A stretch of DNA of 64,000 bases from Hymenobacter edaphi (GCF_003258365.1 NZ_QHKM01000001.1:1612001-1676000), one strand, 5' to 3'. Counted from the stretch's first letter, positions 49,445-59,170 are shown. A program made the numbers and translations. Notes: generated by a model not told the origin, from the sequence alone.

Positions 49445-50860
49445 ATGCCCGCTCCCTCCACTACCACCACCGCCCCGCTTACCGAAGGCCCCATCCTGCG
49501 CGCCCTGCTGCGCCTGGCCGTGCCCATCGTGCTGGCCAACCTGCTCCAGACCGGCTACCAGCTCGTGGATGCCTACTGGGTGGGCCGGCTCGGGGCCAAT
49601 GCCGTAGCCGCGGTGGCCGTGAGCTTCCCCATCAACTTCCTGCTGGTGGCCCTGGGCTCGGGCTTTTCGGTGGCCGGCTCGGTGCTGGTGGCCCGCCACT
49701 TCGGCGCCCGCGACCTGCCGATGGTCAACCACGTGGCCGCCCAGTCCCTGGTGCTGACCCTGTCCCTGTCGCTGCTGCTGGCCGTGGGGGCCTACTTTGC
49801 CTCGCCCCTGCTGCTGCGCCTCATCGGCGTCGGGCCCGACATTTTCCCGCTGGCCAACCGCTTCCAGCAGGTGCTCTTTCTGGGCCTGCCGCTGAACTTC
49901 GGCTTCCTCATGTTTCAGGCCCTGATGCGCGGCGTGGGGCAGGTGCGCCTGCCGCTCTACATCAACCTGCTGGCCCTGGCCCTCAACTTCCTGCTCGACC
50001 CGCTCTTCATCTACGGCTACGGCCCCGTGCCCGGCCTGGGCGTGGCCGGCGCCGCCCTGGCCACCGTCGGCACCCAGGCCCTGTCGGTGGTACTGGGCCT
50101 CGCGCTGATGCTGCGCGGCACGGCCGGGCTCAAGCTCAGCTTCCGCGGCTTCCGCCCCGACACCGCCCTGATGCTGCGCGCCTTCCGCCTCGGTGCCCCC
50201 TCCTCCATCGATTTATCGGCGCGCGCCCTGGGCTTTTCCATGATGACCATCCTGGCCACCGGCTTCGGCACCACCGTGCTGGCCGCCTACGGCATCGGCT
50301 CGCGCCTGCTGGCCCTGGGCATCATCCCGGCCCTGGGCATCTCGCTGGCCTGCTCCACGCTGGTGGCCCAGAACCTGGGCGCCCAGCGCCCCGACCGCGC
50401 CCGCCAAACTGCCCGCTACGCCATCGGCACCAGCTTTCTGGGGCTGCTGCTGGTGGGCGCGGCCATCTACGCCGCCGCTCAGCCGCTGGTGCGCTTCTTC
50501 CTGGCCGGCGACGAAGCCGTGGCCGCCGAGGCGGTGCAGTTCGTGCGCATCGCCGCCGCCAGCCTGTGCTTTACCGGCGTGCAGCAATCGGTATCCGGCG
50601 CCCTGCGCGGGGCCGGCAACACCCTGGGCGCCATGCTGCTCACCCTCATCAGCACCTGGGTGCTGCAGTTTCCCATTGCCTGGTACCTCAGCAGCCACAC
50701 CGCCCTGGGCTTCCGCGGCCTCTGGTGGAGCTTCGTGGCCGCCAACGTGCTGGCCGCCACCCTGGCGCTGCTCTGGTTTCTGCGCGGCAGCCGGCCGCAG
50801 CCCGACCCGCTCCAGCCCCAGGCGGACGCGCTGACCGGGCTGGCAGAGGAAGCCGGGTAA
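49445..50860 (+). CDS. MATE-family efflux transporter
   Basis: This 471-aa protein starts at ATG 49445; the frame is open upstream but has no homology-like sequence. Twelve hydrophobic helices are visible. Typical MATE features are LAVPIVLANLLQTGYQLVDA near the N-terminus, LGFSMMTILATGFGTTVLAAYGIGSR at the start of the second half and GVQQSVSGALRGAGNT. MATE proteins export cationic drugs or metabolites in exchange for H+ or Na+. There is no operon partner. Confidence 0.93.
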   Translation: MPAPSTTTTAPLTEGPILRALLRLAVPIVLANLLQTGYQLVDAYWVGRLGANAVAAVAVSFPINFLLVALGSGFSVAGSVLVARHFGARDLPMVNHVAAQSLVLTLSLSLLLAVGAYFASPLLLRLIGVGPDIFPLANRFQQVLFLGLPLNFGFLMFQALMRGVGQVRLPLYINLLALALNFLLDPLFIYGYGPVPGLGVAGAALATVGTQALSVVLGLALMLRGTAGLKLSFRGFRPDTALMLRAFRLGAPSSIDLSARALGFSMMTILATGFGTTVLAAYGIGSRLLALGIIPALGISLACSTLVAQNLGAQRPDRARQTARYAIGTSFLGLLLVGAAIYAAAQPLVRFFLAGDEAVAAEAVQFVRIAAASLCFTGVQQSVSGALRGAGNTLGAMLLTLISTWVLQFPIAWYLSSHTALGFRGLWWSFVAANVLAATLALLWFLRGSRPQPDPLQPQADALTGLAEEAG

Positions 50861-50925
50861 CCAGCCCGTCAGGCGGCGACTAAAAACTACTCCTATCTTC
50901 CCCCAAAATCCCCTTCCTCTATAGC

Positions 50926-52800
50926 GTGAAACGATTACTCCTGCTCCTGCCGCTGCTGGCCGGCCTTACCCAGCCCGCCGCCCGCGCCCAGCGCCGGCCC
51001 ATCAGCACCATTCCCCAGCTCACCGACTCGCTGCAGCGCATCATGCAGAAGGAGCACATGCCCGGCCTGCTGCTCACTATCGTTGCCCACGATTCGGTGC
51101 TCTTCGAGGGCGGGCTGGGCTTGGCCGACGTGGCCCAGCAAAAGCCCGTCACCGCCCACACGCTGTTTCGCATGGGCTCCGTCACCAAAACCTTCGTGGC
51201 CGTGGGCCTGCTCAAGCTCGTGCAGCAGGGCAAGCTCAGCCTGAACGATGAGGTGCGCAAGCTGGCCCCCGAAGTACCTATCGACAACCCCTGGGAAGCC
51301 ACCGACCCGGTGCGCGTCGTGCATCTACTGGAGCACACCGCCGGCTTCGACGACATGCACCTCAACCACGTCTACAACCCCACCGCCACCGACCCGCGCG
51401 GCGCGGCCAGCGTGCAGGTGTTCCGGCCGGAGCTGCGCTGCCGCTGGCGCCCCGGCGAGCGGATGAGCTACTCCAACCCCGGCTACCTGCTGGCCGGCTA
51501 CCTGCTCGAAAAACGCGGCGGCCAGCCCTACGAAACCTACCTCGCCCGGCACCTGCTCCGCCCCCTGGGCATGGCCGACGCCACCTTCGCCCTGCGCCCC
51601 GCCGCCCTGCCCCAGCTGGCCCGGGGCTACCGCTTCGCCGACGGCCACTACCAGCCCATTGCCCCGCTGCCCATCTACTCCGGCCCCGCCGGCTCGCTCA
51701 GCGCCTCCGCCGCCGACATGACGCGCTGGGTGCAATTCTTCCTCCACGACCTGCGCACCAGCCCCACCGGCCCCGCCCTGCTCGCGCCCGGCACCCTCCG
51801 CGACATCGAAACCACCCACAGCACCCTGGCCGCCCGCGCCGGCCTGCCCGCCCAGTACGGCCTGGCCAACCAGGTGATGAACTGGAAAGGCCCCGCCGCC
51901 TTCCGCGGCCACGGCGGCGGCATCGACGGCTTCCTCTCCACCTTCGCCTACCAGCGCGAACTGGGCGTGGGCTACGCCCTCTCCAACAACGGCGGCCAGC
52001 CCACCAAAAGCCTCGACAAGCTGATCCGCGACTTCCTGCTGCGCCGCGTGCCCGCCCCCGCCGCCCCGGCCACCCGCCCCCTCGATTCCGCCGCCCTCGC
52101 CCCCTTCCTCGGCCACTTTAGCCCCGCCGCGCCCCGGCAGCACATGGCCGGCCTCAACGACTACCTGCTCGGCGACCGGCAGCTGGTGCGCCGCGGCCCG
52201 CTGCTGCTGTTCCAGCCCCTCTTCGGCGACGCCGATACCCTGCTGCCCGCCGGCCCCCCGCTCACCTTCCGCCGCCCCGGCCAGCAGCAAGCCTCCCTGG
52301 CCCTCACCCACGACCGCGACGGCCGCCGCGCCCTCGTCGGCAACGGCACCTACGCCCTCGAAGCCAGCAACACCTGGTGGTGGCTGCGCCCCGCCCTGCT
52401 CGGCCTCACCGTGCTGCTCATGCTCAGCAGCAGCTTCGCCGGCCTGGTCTGGCTGATCCTGGCCCTGCGCCGCCAGGTGCCCCGCGGCCAGGTGCTGCCC
52501 CGCCTGCTGCCCCTGCTGGCCAGCCTCACCCTCGTCGGCACCCTCATCGGCTTCCTCGGCCTCGTCGACCACATCACCCAGACCGGCACCCGGCAGCCCC
52601 TCCCCATCCTGGTCAGCCTCGGCCCCCTGCTGTTCGCCGCCCTCATCCTGGCCGGCCTGCTGCTCACGCTGCGCCGCTTCCGCCAGTTCCGCAGCCGCAC
52701 CGTGGCCTGGTACCTGCTGCTCACCTACGGCGCCCTGGGCTGGCTGGCCTTTGCTCTGGCCTCCTACGGCTGGCTCAGCTTGCGGCTATGGACGGTATAA
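50926..52800 (+). CDS. Serine hydrolase, beta-lactamase class C-like, with C-terminal membrane helices
   Basis: This 624-aa protein starts at GTG 50926 after a TATCTTCC-type box. A signal peptide (LLLLLPLLAGLTQPAARAQ) is followed by a class C beta-lactamase/PBP-like domain with GSVTKTF (SxxK), SYSNPGYLL (YxN) and FRGHGGGIDG (HxG). The C-terminal 160 residues add four membrane helices (LLGLTVLLMLSSSFAGLVWLILAL and others). Such proteins are predicted peptidases or esterases acting in the periplasm; resistance is not implied. It is monocistronic and followed by a GC-rich hairpin. Confidence 0.9.
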   Translation: MKRLLLLLPLLAGLTQPAARAQRRPISTIPQLTDSLQRIMQKEHMPGLLLTIVAHDSVLFEGGLGLADVAQQKPVTAHTLFRMGSVTKTFVAVGLLKLVQQGKLSLNDEVRKLAPEVPIDNPWEATDPVRVVHLLEHTAGFDDMHLNHVYNPTATDPRGAASVQVFRPELRCRWRPGERMSYSNPGYLLAGYLLEKRGGQPYETYLARHLLRPLGMADATFALRPAALPQLARGYRFADGHYQPIAPLPIYSGPAGSLSASAADMTRWVQFFLHDLRTSPTGPALLAPGTLRDIETTHSTLAARAGLPAQYGLANQVMNWKGPAAFRGHGGGIDGFLSTFAYQRELGVGYALSNNGGQPTKSLDKLIRDFLLRRVPAPAAPATRPLDSAALAPFLGHFSPAAPRQHMAGLNDYLLGDRQLVRRGPLLLFQPLFGDADTLLPAGPPLTFRRPGQQQASLALTHDRDGRRALVGNGTYALEASNTWWWLRPALLGLTVLLMLSSSFAGLVWLILALRRQVPRGQVLPRLLPLLASLTLVGTLIGFLGLVDHITQTGTRQPLPILVSLGPLLFAALILAGLLLTLRRFRQFRSRTVAWYLLLTYGALGWLAFALASYGWLSLRLWTV

Positions 52801-53103
52801 TGCCCCGCCCTTTCGCGCCCTAAAACCAAGCGCCCCGGTACAGCTGACGCATCAGCCGCACCGGGGCGCTTAGTGTGGGGAATCTGTAATTTAGGTTTCT
52901 ACGGTCGCTGGCATTTGAGTTTGGGAGGAGTCTAGGTGTGAATCAACAACCATGTACTGTTCTGACAATTCAAAATTTGTTGTACATAGTCATGATTAAC
53001 ATTATTAGATTTGTCTTCGCCCTGTACCAAATGGTATCATGTGTGCGCTGCATCACCTTAATAACAGTTACTCCACAAGTCCTATCTGACTATTAAGAAG
53101 CTT
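52801..53103. other. Left border of the Hachiman island
   Basis: A terminator hairpin (AAGCGCCCCGG at 52828-52838, CCGGGGCGCTT at 52861-52871, with an inner GCTGA/TCAGC stem) ends the resident sequence. Just after it the base composition drops to AT-rich and stays so to about 56220. No gene is seen between 52880 and 53103; this is the likely promoter of hamA. Confidence 0.7.
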
Positions 53104-53958
53104 ATGCCAAGACCTTTCCAGTCCGACTTAGTCATAGATGAACGCATCTGTGAGCCCGCATTAAAGGCTTACCATGTCGGGTTCGACAACAACAAATTCA
53201 GATTCCTACCGCTTATTGATGTAATAAGAAGAGTTATACCCGAGTTTTCATTGGGTTACCATGAAGGAAAAGGATTTTCTTTAACCGTAATGGTAGATAG
53301 ATTAAAAGAAGCTGCTGATACAGTTTATCAAACTGATAAATACCAAAAGAGAGGAGAATTCGGAGAATTAATATTACATCTTTTGCTAAGAGATTTTCAA
53401 AATAGCATACCTTTAGTATCAAAAATTTATTTCAAAGATTCCCATGATGTACCTGTACACGGCTTCGATGGAGTGCATGTAACTATTAATGGAGAAGAAA
53501 AAAAATTATGGTTAGGTGAGTCCAAAATGTTTAAAACTGGCAAAAGAGGCATTCAAGATCTTGCAAAAGATATTCACAAACATGTAAATGAAGATTACAT
53601 AAGAAAAGAATTCGCTTTGGTATCGCGAAAACTACCTGTTGAAGTACCCGAAATAGATTACTGGCGAAACTTAATGGATAAACATCAGCGCGCTCAAACC
53701 ATATTTTCAAGCTTAGTAATACCGATGGTCTGCACTTATACTAGTAATTTGTTCAACAAGCATACTGATGAAACAGTAGATTATTTTCAAGAATTTGAAA
53801 ATGAATGCAAGTATTTATGCTCAGAATTTGATAAACTAAAACTAAAGCTAACAATACCAAATAATGTTGAGATTATATTAATGCTACTACCAGTCCCATG
53901 CAAAAACGAACTTAATAAAGAACTAAATAAAAGATTAAAGGCCATGCAAAGCATTTAA
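53104..53958 (+). CDS. hamA: HamA, Hachiman defence nuclease (DUF1837)
   Basis: This 284-aa protein matches the HamA/DUF1837 pattern: QKRGEFGELILHLLLRDF, PLVSKIYFKDSHDVPVHGFDGVHV and KKLWLGESKMFKTGKRGIQDLAKDI. A PD-(D/E)xK-type site is visible (E88, D122, E139-S-K141). In Hachiman, HamA is a DNase held inactive by the HamB helicase and released upon phage attack. It is AT-rich, unlike the chromosome around it, and stops 2 nt before hamB. This is a textbook two-gene operon acquired by transfer. Confidence 0.92.
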   Translation: MPRPFQSDLVIDERICEPALKAYHVGFDNNKFRFLPLIDVIRRVIPEFSLGYHEGKGFSLTVMVDRLKEAADTVYQTDKYQKRGEFGELILHLLLRDFQNSIPLVSKIYFKDSHDVPVHGFDGVHVTINGEEKKLWLGESKMFKTGKRGIQDLAKDIHKHVNEDYIRKEFALVSRKLPVEVPEIDYWRNLMDKHQRAQTIFSSLVIPMVCTYTSNLFNKHTDETVDYFQEFENECKYLCSEFDKLKLKLTIPNNVEIILMLLPVPCKNELNKELNKRLKAMQSI

Positions 53959-53960
53959 CT

Positions 53961-56147
53961 ATGAATTACGAACAGGCACTTAGCATAATCCGCAACAAGT
54001 CATTCATTGACTCTTCAACCAGTTTTGCTATAGCAAAACTATGCACGTCCTTATTAAGAAACAAAGAGTTAGAATCTAATGGAAGAGACCTAGTCATAAG
54101 AATACAAGATATATGGGAATTAGTAGCCCCACAAACACATGAAATGTGGAATGACATTACTGAAGCAGCTGGCTTGTACCCGTACGTTAAGCCTGAAAGA
54201 CTATCCTCAAGCTCACTTCTGAGATATGAATATCACAAATCTCCTCATCTGAACAATGTCTACTTACACGAGGAACAACAAAAAATATCCATGAATTTAT
54301 TAGAAAAGAGGTCAGTAGTCGTCAGTGCTCCGACTAGTTTCGGAAAAAGCCTACTGATTGAAGAGATAGTAGCAAGCAATATTTATAAGCAAATCGTTAT
54401 TATACAACCCACATTAGCATTAATTGACGAAACAAGAAAGAAGTTATTAAAATACAAGCGAGAATACAAAATCATTGTCTCAACATCTCAATACCCAGAT
54501 ATAGACAAAGGAAATATTTTCATTTTTACAGGAGAGAGAACTGTTGAGTACTCTAAATTCATTGGAGTTGATTTTTTTATAATTGATGAATTTTATAAAC
54601 TAAGTGTAGAAAGAGATGATGACAGAGCGGTTGTTTTAAATCAAGCTTTCTACAAACTGCTCAAAATGACAAACAGGTTCTATCTTTTAGGGCCTATGAT
54701 TAAAAACATACCTGTTGCGTTTAAAGAACAGTTTGACCTATTGTGGTTTCCCACGGAGTTTGCAACTGTTGCTGTAGATGAAATTAACCACGAAACAAGA
54801 GGATCATTAAAAGCAGCTGAAAAGAAAGCACTAAAAACCCAAAACCTACTAGATCTATTAGTTCAATTACAAGAACCAACACTCATATATTGCTCCGCAC
54901 CGTTGAAGGCAACAAAACTTTGTAATGACTTCGTAGAATATCTTAACGAAGACGTTTATAACCCGATAGAGCTGCCAAATTTTGACAACAAGGAAATCAT
55001 TGAATGGATTGAAGAAAATTTGAATAATGAGTGGCTACTAATCGAAGCACTGCAAAAAGGCATAGGTTTTCATCATGGAGCAATACCAAGGCATTTAGGC
55101 AGTGCTTTAGTAGACGCATTCAATCAAGGCAACATCAAATGGTTGTTTTGCACCTCTACACTGATTGAAGGAGTAAATACATCTGCAAAGAATGTCGTGC
55201 TCTTTGACAAAGAGAAAGGAAGAAAGCCTATCGATTTTTTTGACTACAAGAATATTGCTGGCAGATCCGGAAGAATGAACAACTATTTTATTGGCAATGT
55301 ATATAGATTCGAAAAACCACCTATTCAGACAGATTTATTTATAGATTTACCATTATACGATCAAAAAAATGCACCTATTGAATTTTTATTTTCTATCGAC
55401 ACAAAAGATATTAACAATGACGGACTTGCCAAGCTAAGTGAATACCAAAACCACCCACCAGATATATTAGAAACTATAAGAAAGAACAGCTCAATCAATG
55501 TTAATGGACAGATAGAAATAATAAATGAGATAGAAAATAATCTACAAAAATATCACTACTTACTTAATTGGTCATCAAACCCCACATACGAACAACTATT
55601 AGCGGTTATTGATTTATGCTGGCACTTTTTGTTAAAGCCAAAAGAGAATCGAGCAGAAATCAGATCAGCTAAGCATTTAACTTTCATGACAAGTCGATAT
55701 ACCCAAGTAAAATCATTGCCTATATTAATAAAAATAATTGTAGATGATCCTTATTGGGTAAAAATAATACCAGATTATAAAACCAGATTAAACACCTTGA
55801 CTTTCTTCACACTCAATATCACCAGACATTGGTTTGACCACAAGCTGCCAAAATGGATATGTGTTATATCCGATTTACAAGAATATGTATTCAAAAAACA
55901 TGGCATTGATTTTGGCAACTATACTCTTTATGCAAGAACATTAGAACACAATTTTCTCCCTGGAAACCTTTCTTCACTAAAAGAATATGACATTCCTGTT
56001 TCAGCAATTCAAAAACTTACAAACATTCTAAACCCAAACGACAGCATAGAAGAACTTATTAATATTTTAAGCATATTACCAAATAGCATGCTTACTCAAT
56101 TTGGACTACTACCATATGAAATAAATAAAATTAAATCCGCATTCTAA
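53961..56147 (+). CDS. hamB: HamB, Hachiman DExH helicase
   Basis: This 728-aa SF2 helicase has motif I APTSFGKS (K129), motif II IIDEFYK (D209-E-F-Y), motif III-like YLLGP, motif IV LIYCSAP, motif V TSTLIEGVNTS and motif VI AGRSGRMN. The order and the DEFY box fit HamB, the DNA-sensing helicase of the Hachiman system. The C-terminal 250 residues are helical. It follows hamA with 2 nt between stop and start and shares its AT-rich composition. A GC-rich hairpin follows at 56226-56253. Confidence 0.92.
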   Translation: MNYEQALSIIRNKSFIDSSTSFAIAKLCTSLLRNKELESNGRDLVIRIQDIWELVAPQTHEMWNDITEAAGLYPYVKPERLSSSSLLRYEYHKSPHLNNVYLHEEQQKISMNLLEKRSVVVSAPTSFGKSLLIEEIVASNIYKQIVIIQPTLALIDETRKKLLKYKREYKIIVSTSQYPDIDKGNIFIFTGERTVEYSKFIGVDFFIIDEFYKLSVERDDDRAVVLNQAFYKLLKMTNRFYLLGPMIKNIPVAFKEQFDLLWFPTEFATVAVDEINHETRGSLKAAEKKALKTQNLLDLLVQLQEPTLIYCSAPLKATKLCNDFVEYLNEDVYNPIELPNFDNKEIIEWIEENLNNEWLLIEALQKGIGFHHGAIPRHLGSALVDAFNQGNIKWLFCTSTLIEGVNTSAKNVVLFDKEKGRKPIDFFDYKNIAGRSGRMNNYFIGNVYRFEKPPIQTDLFIDLPLYDQKNAPIEFLFSIDTKDINNDGLAKLSEYQNHPPDILETIRKNSSINVNGQIEIINEIENNLQKYHYLLNWSSNPTYEQLLAVIDLCWHFLLKPKENRAEIRSAKHLTFMTSRYTQVKSLPILIKIIVDDPYWVKIIPDYKTRLNTLTFFTLNITRHWFDHKLPKWICVISDLQEYVFKKHGIDFGNYTLYARTLEHNFLPGNLSSLKEYDIPVSAIQKLTNILNPNDSIEELINILSILPNSMLTQFGLLPYEINKIKSAF

Positions 56148-56225
56148 TATACAACCACATAACTAACTTGGCCATACATTAAGCATCACAAAATTTTACA
56201 ATTACAATGTATCACACACAAACAA

Positions 56226-56253
56226 AAACGCCCCGACCAAAACCGGGGCGTTT
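56226..56253. terminator. Terminator at the right border of the Hachiman island
   Basis: AAACGCCCCG (56226-56235) and CGGGGCGTTT (56244-56253) flank a 8-nt loop. It lies between hamB and the convergent leftward gene. Base composition returns to GC-rich here. Confidence 0.85.
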
Positions 56254-56280
56254 CCATTCCGACCAAGCCCACTAGGCGCC

Positions 56281-57222
56281 CTACCGCACCACCCACCGTC
56301 CTTCCCCGTCCACCTGCTCCAGCACCACCAGCAGGTACGGCGCATCGGCCGCCCCCAGCCCGCTATAATCCGCCAGCTGCTGATCCGTCTTGTGCTTCAC
56401 CACCACGCCCTGCCCCGGCGCGGGCGCGGCCGTGCTGGTCAGGGCCGTGTAGTAGCGCAGCGTGAGGCCCTTGCCGCTGCGGTTGCCCAGCGTCGGCTGG
56501 GGCACGCCGGCCTCGCGCCGGTCGTACACCAATACCGGCTTGCCGTAGCGGGCCACCCCGCGGTACTCGGCCTTGCGCCGGGCCGCCGTCTTCACGATGC
56601 GCCGCGCGGCCTCGTACTGCGTCACCAGCTCCGGGTGCTTCAGCTGCTGGGCCGTCACCAGCGGGTCCAGCTGCTCGTCCAGCACCCGCGTGGCCTCGTC
56701 AATCAGCGTTTCCAGCGCATCGGTGGCCGTACTGGTGCCGGTTTCCACCTGCCGGGCCGCCCCCTGCGTATCGGTCAGCGCCTGGATGTCGGCCCGCAGG
56801 TCCGTGCGTACCTGCTCCTCGTAGCCCGCCTCGGCCAGGTCGGCGGGCTTGAGCGTGCCCACCGCCCCGTCGATTTTGCGCAGGTAGGCCAGCAGCTCCG
56901 CCTCCTTGCCCTTGGCCACCTTGCTCAGCGGCTGCTTCAGCTCCCCGCGCAACCCGGCATCAGCGGTCAGCGTCACCACCAGCAGGCGCAACACCTCCGC
57001 CTTCTGCGCGGCGTGCCCCTTCGTGGCCGTCCTGCTTTCCGTGATTTTAGTCGTGTCGCGGTCCTGCGACTCCCCCGCCGCCCCAATACGCGTCACCACG
57101 TCCGCCAGCTTCGCCCGCCCGGCCTCAATGCGCTTCACGGCCAGCAACGGCGTCCCCGCTTCGTCAAAGAAGCGCAAAACCGTCTGGTACATGGCCAACT
57201 GGTTTTGTTGATAAGTTTTCAT
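56281..57222 (-). CDS. Conserved hypothetical helical protein
   Basis: This is a 313-aa protein. The ATG at 57222 begins MKTYQQNQLAMYQTVLRFFD, with no signal peptide. The body is helical (AKLADVVTRIGAAGESQDRDTTKITESRTATKGHAAQKAEVLRLLVVTL, EAELLAYLRKIDGAVGTL), followed by a short beta-rich C-terminus. An open frame extends upstream through a 21-bp minisatellite (57316-57538), but this is probably untranslated. The function is unknown. Confidence 0.75.
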   Translation of the reverse strand: MKTYQQNQLAMYQTVLRFFDEAGTPLLAVKRIEAGRAKLADVVTRIGAAGESQDRDTTKITESRTATKGHAAQKAEVLRLLVVTLTADAGLRGELKQPLSKVAKGKEAELLAYLRKIDGAVGTLKPADLAEAGYEEQVRTDLRADIQALTDTQGAARQVETGTSTATDALETLIDEATRVLDEQLDPLVTAQQLKHPELVTQYEAARRIVKTAARRKAEYRGVARYGKPVLVYDRREAGVPQPTLGNRSGKGLTLRYYTALTSTAAPAPGQGVVVKHKTDQQLADYSGLGAADAPYLLVVLEQVDGEGRWVVR

Positions 57223-57315
57223 GCTAAAAGGTATTTGATTATGATTAGCCGCCTTTTCACCCGAAAAAGCCCAACAATATATCAATCCCCCTATTCCAAA
57301 CAAATACAATTCATC

Positions 57316-57538
57316 ATCACCGCCTTCATCCACCACCTCACCGACCGCCCCCACCACCTCGCCGACGATTCCCACCGTCTCTCTGCCTTCATCCACCACC
57401 TCGCCGACCGTTCCCACCACCCCGCCGACTGTCCCCACCGCCTCGCCGCTAGCCCCCACCGCCTCACCGCTAGCCCCCACCGCCTCGCCGACCGTTCCCA
57501 CCACCTCGCCGACCGTTCCCACCGCCTCGCAGACAGGA
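57316..57538. repeat. 21-bp minisatellite upstream of the 57222 gene
   Basis: There are about ten tandem units of the type CTCGCCGACCGTTCCCACCAC with substitutions. The period of 21 keeps a 7-residue reading frame (VGTVGEx on the minus strand) open. It is likely to vary in copy number. Confidence 0.85.
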
Positions 57539-57561
57539 ACGGTCTGGCATAGTGTGGGGGC

Positions 57562-57635
57562 CACAGCCGCGTAGCGGCGCCATGTTGGTAGCAATACCAA
57601 GACACCGGAACGACCAGGCTGCAGCGCAACGGCCC
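57562..57635. repeat. Half copy of the 30052 palindromic element
   Basis: ACAGCCGCGTAGCGGCGCC-ATGTTGGTAGC at 57562-57592, followed by GGCTGCAGCGCAACGGCC, matches the left half of the element at 30052-30246 in order and spacing. The right half is absent. Confidence 0.6.
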
Positions 57636-57792
57636 GGCCTCGAACGAGCAACATCAACATCCGCAAGGCCGTGCCGCCGCCCGGCCAGCGTCATGGCCTG
57701 AGCCTCCTGATCTTCTACCCCCACAACGCCGCCACGCGCCCGCAGCCCCCGACGCTATGCCGGAACCGGTCTATTAGAGTAGGCTCCTGCCC

Positions 57793-58269
57793 CTACTTAG
57801 CGGGCACGAAGGCGAACCGCTGCCCGGCCAGCGCTTCCAGTTCGGCCTGCCGTACCCGGGCGTAGAACAGCTCCAGCGCCACGGCCTGATCGTAGAAATA
57901 CAGGTCGATATCGTGCGCCTGCCCGGCCAGGTGCAGCACCGCTTTCAGCTCCCGGGGCCGGTGCAGCAGGGTGCCGTCCTCCAGCTTGCCCTGCGCGTTC
58001 TGCACCAGCACCACCCCCCGCAGCCGCCGCTCCCGTCGCAGCGAGTCGGCGGGCAGCGGGCGGTTGTCACGGTCGTAGGCGGGCAGGGCACCCCGTTCCA
58101 GCCGCGCAATCAGCGAGTCATTCCAGGCCGGCTGCCAGCCCGGGCTGCCCTTCAAGTCGAGCACTTGCTCGTCGTCCTGCACCCGGTAAGTGAGCGGCGT
58201 AGCGGGCGTCGAGCAGCCCAGCAGCAGGCAGGCACTCAAGCAATAAGCGAGGTAGCGAAGGACGGGCAT
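57793..58269 (-). CDS. Lipoprotein of unknown function
   Basis: This is a 158-aa protein. The ATG at 58269 gives MPVLRYLAYCLSACLLLGCS with a lipobox (LLLGC), so it should be a lipidated envelope protein. The mature part (YRVQDDEQVLDLKGSPGWQPAWNDSLIARLERG ... VLVQNAQGKLEDGTLL ... HDIDLYFYDQAVALELFYARVRQAELEAL) has no recognised family. A second 21-bp minisatellite lies upstream (58359-58463). Confidence 0.75.
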   Translation of the reverse strand: MPVLRYLAYCLSACLLLGCSTPATPLTYRVQDDEQVLDLKGSPGWQPAWNDSLIARLERGALPAYDRDNRPLPADSLRRERRLRGVVLVQNAQGKLEDGTLLHRPRELKAVLHLAGQAHDIDLYFYDQAVALELFYARVRQAELEALAGQRFAFVPAK

Positions 58270-58798
58270 CAGCAGGGCAGTTTCCCCAAATATAGCCACC
58301 CGACCCACCCCACCCCATCCGCCCCCAACAAGCCCCCGGCCGGCTGGCTCGCCATCGATTCCTGCATCCTCGCCGCCAGCCCCTGCAGTCATTCCGATGG
58401 CTCCTGCAATCATTCCGCCCGCCCCTGCAAGCTCACTGACGGTTCCTGCGAGCATTCCGCATACCCCCTACCGCCTCGTGCCACCAAGCTCCCCCGCTCG
58501 TCAGGCTCCCGCGCTCCTTTTCATGTCGCGCATCAAGCGAGGTAGGGGGCCGGGGGGGTTGAGGCGAACGTGAGGGCAGCAAAGCGCACCTGCGCCGGCA
58601 AGACAACCAAGCGCCTCCACCAGCCCCCGCCCCATTCGCAGAAGAAACCCGCCCGGTGGGCGATAATCCAAGCTTCTTGGACGGCAGTTCCGGCCCGCCG
58701 CCGCCCCGGCGCCCCGCCCTGGCACCCCGCTTGCAACTACCCTGGCAAGCGGTTGCCTACTGCCCCGCCCCCTTCTCACCCCCACACATCCACTTGCC
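58270..58798. other. Repeat-rich intergenic region between divergent genes
   Basis: It contains five 21-bp tandem units (58359-58463, CCCCTGCAGTCATTCCGATGG type) and a divergent copy of the CTCCCCC...GGGGGCCGGGGGG repeat (about 58486-58560). A pyrimidine-rich leader leads to the gene at 58799. No gene is supported. Confidence 0.6.
58359..58463. repeat. Second 21-bp minisatellite
   Basis: There are five units of 21 bp sharing a CCTGCA/G...CATTCCG core. As with the repeat at 57316, the period preserves a 7-residue frame on the minus strand (AGAGGMI, AGAIGMT) upstream of a leftward gene. Confidence 0.75.
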
Positions 58799-59146
58799 AT
58801 GAAAGCCTCCCTGTTTTCCTTCGTTGCCGCCCTGGGCCTGTTCGCTTCTTCCGCCTCGGCCTTCGCCGCCCCGGCCGCCAACCCGTTCAACGACCGCCGC
58901 GAAGTGAGCCGCTACGAGCGGGAGCGGGCCGAACGCCTCGAACGCGAACGGGCCGAGCGTGCCCGCCGCGAAGCCGCCGAGCGCCAGCGCAAAATGGAGC
59001 TCGAACGCCAGCGCCAGCTGCAGGCCCAGCGCCGCCTGGAGCAGCAGCGCGCCGCCGAGCGCGCCCGCTACGAAGCCCAGCACCGCAACGACCGCCACGA
59101 TGACCGCCGCGACGACCGCGGCCGCAACGACGGCTACCGCCGCTAA
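58799..59146 (+). CDS. Small exported highly charged helical protein
   Basis: This is a 115-aa protein. The signal peptide (FSFVAALGLFASSASAFAAP) is followed by a long single helix with repeating ERER/RRE pattern (RYERERAERLERERAERARREAAERQRKMELERQRQ) and an Asp/Arg/Gly-rich tail. It resembles small periplasmic stress proteins in composition only. A terminator follows (59171-59197). Confidence 0.7.
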   Translation: MKASLFSFVAALGLFASSASAFAAPAANPFNDRREVSRYERERAERLERERAERARREAAERQRKMELERQRQLQAQRRLEQQRAAERARYEAQHRNDRHDDRRDDRGRNDGYRR

Positions 59147-59170
59147 CGCTCCCTGCGCCTGCTATCCGCC

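Noticed and set aside
56281-57666. 461-aa version of the leftward gene including VGTVGE repeats
   Set aside because: The upstream part is a 21-bp minisatellite and a fragment of a palindromic element. The ATG at 57222 gives a more natural N-terminus, though an N-terminal extension cannot be excluded.
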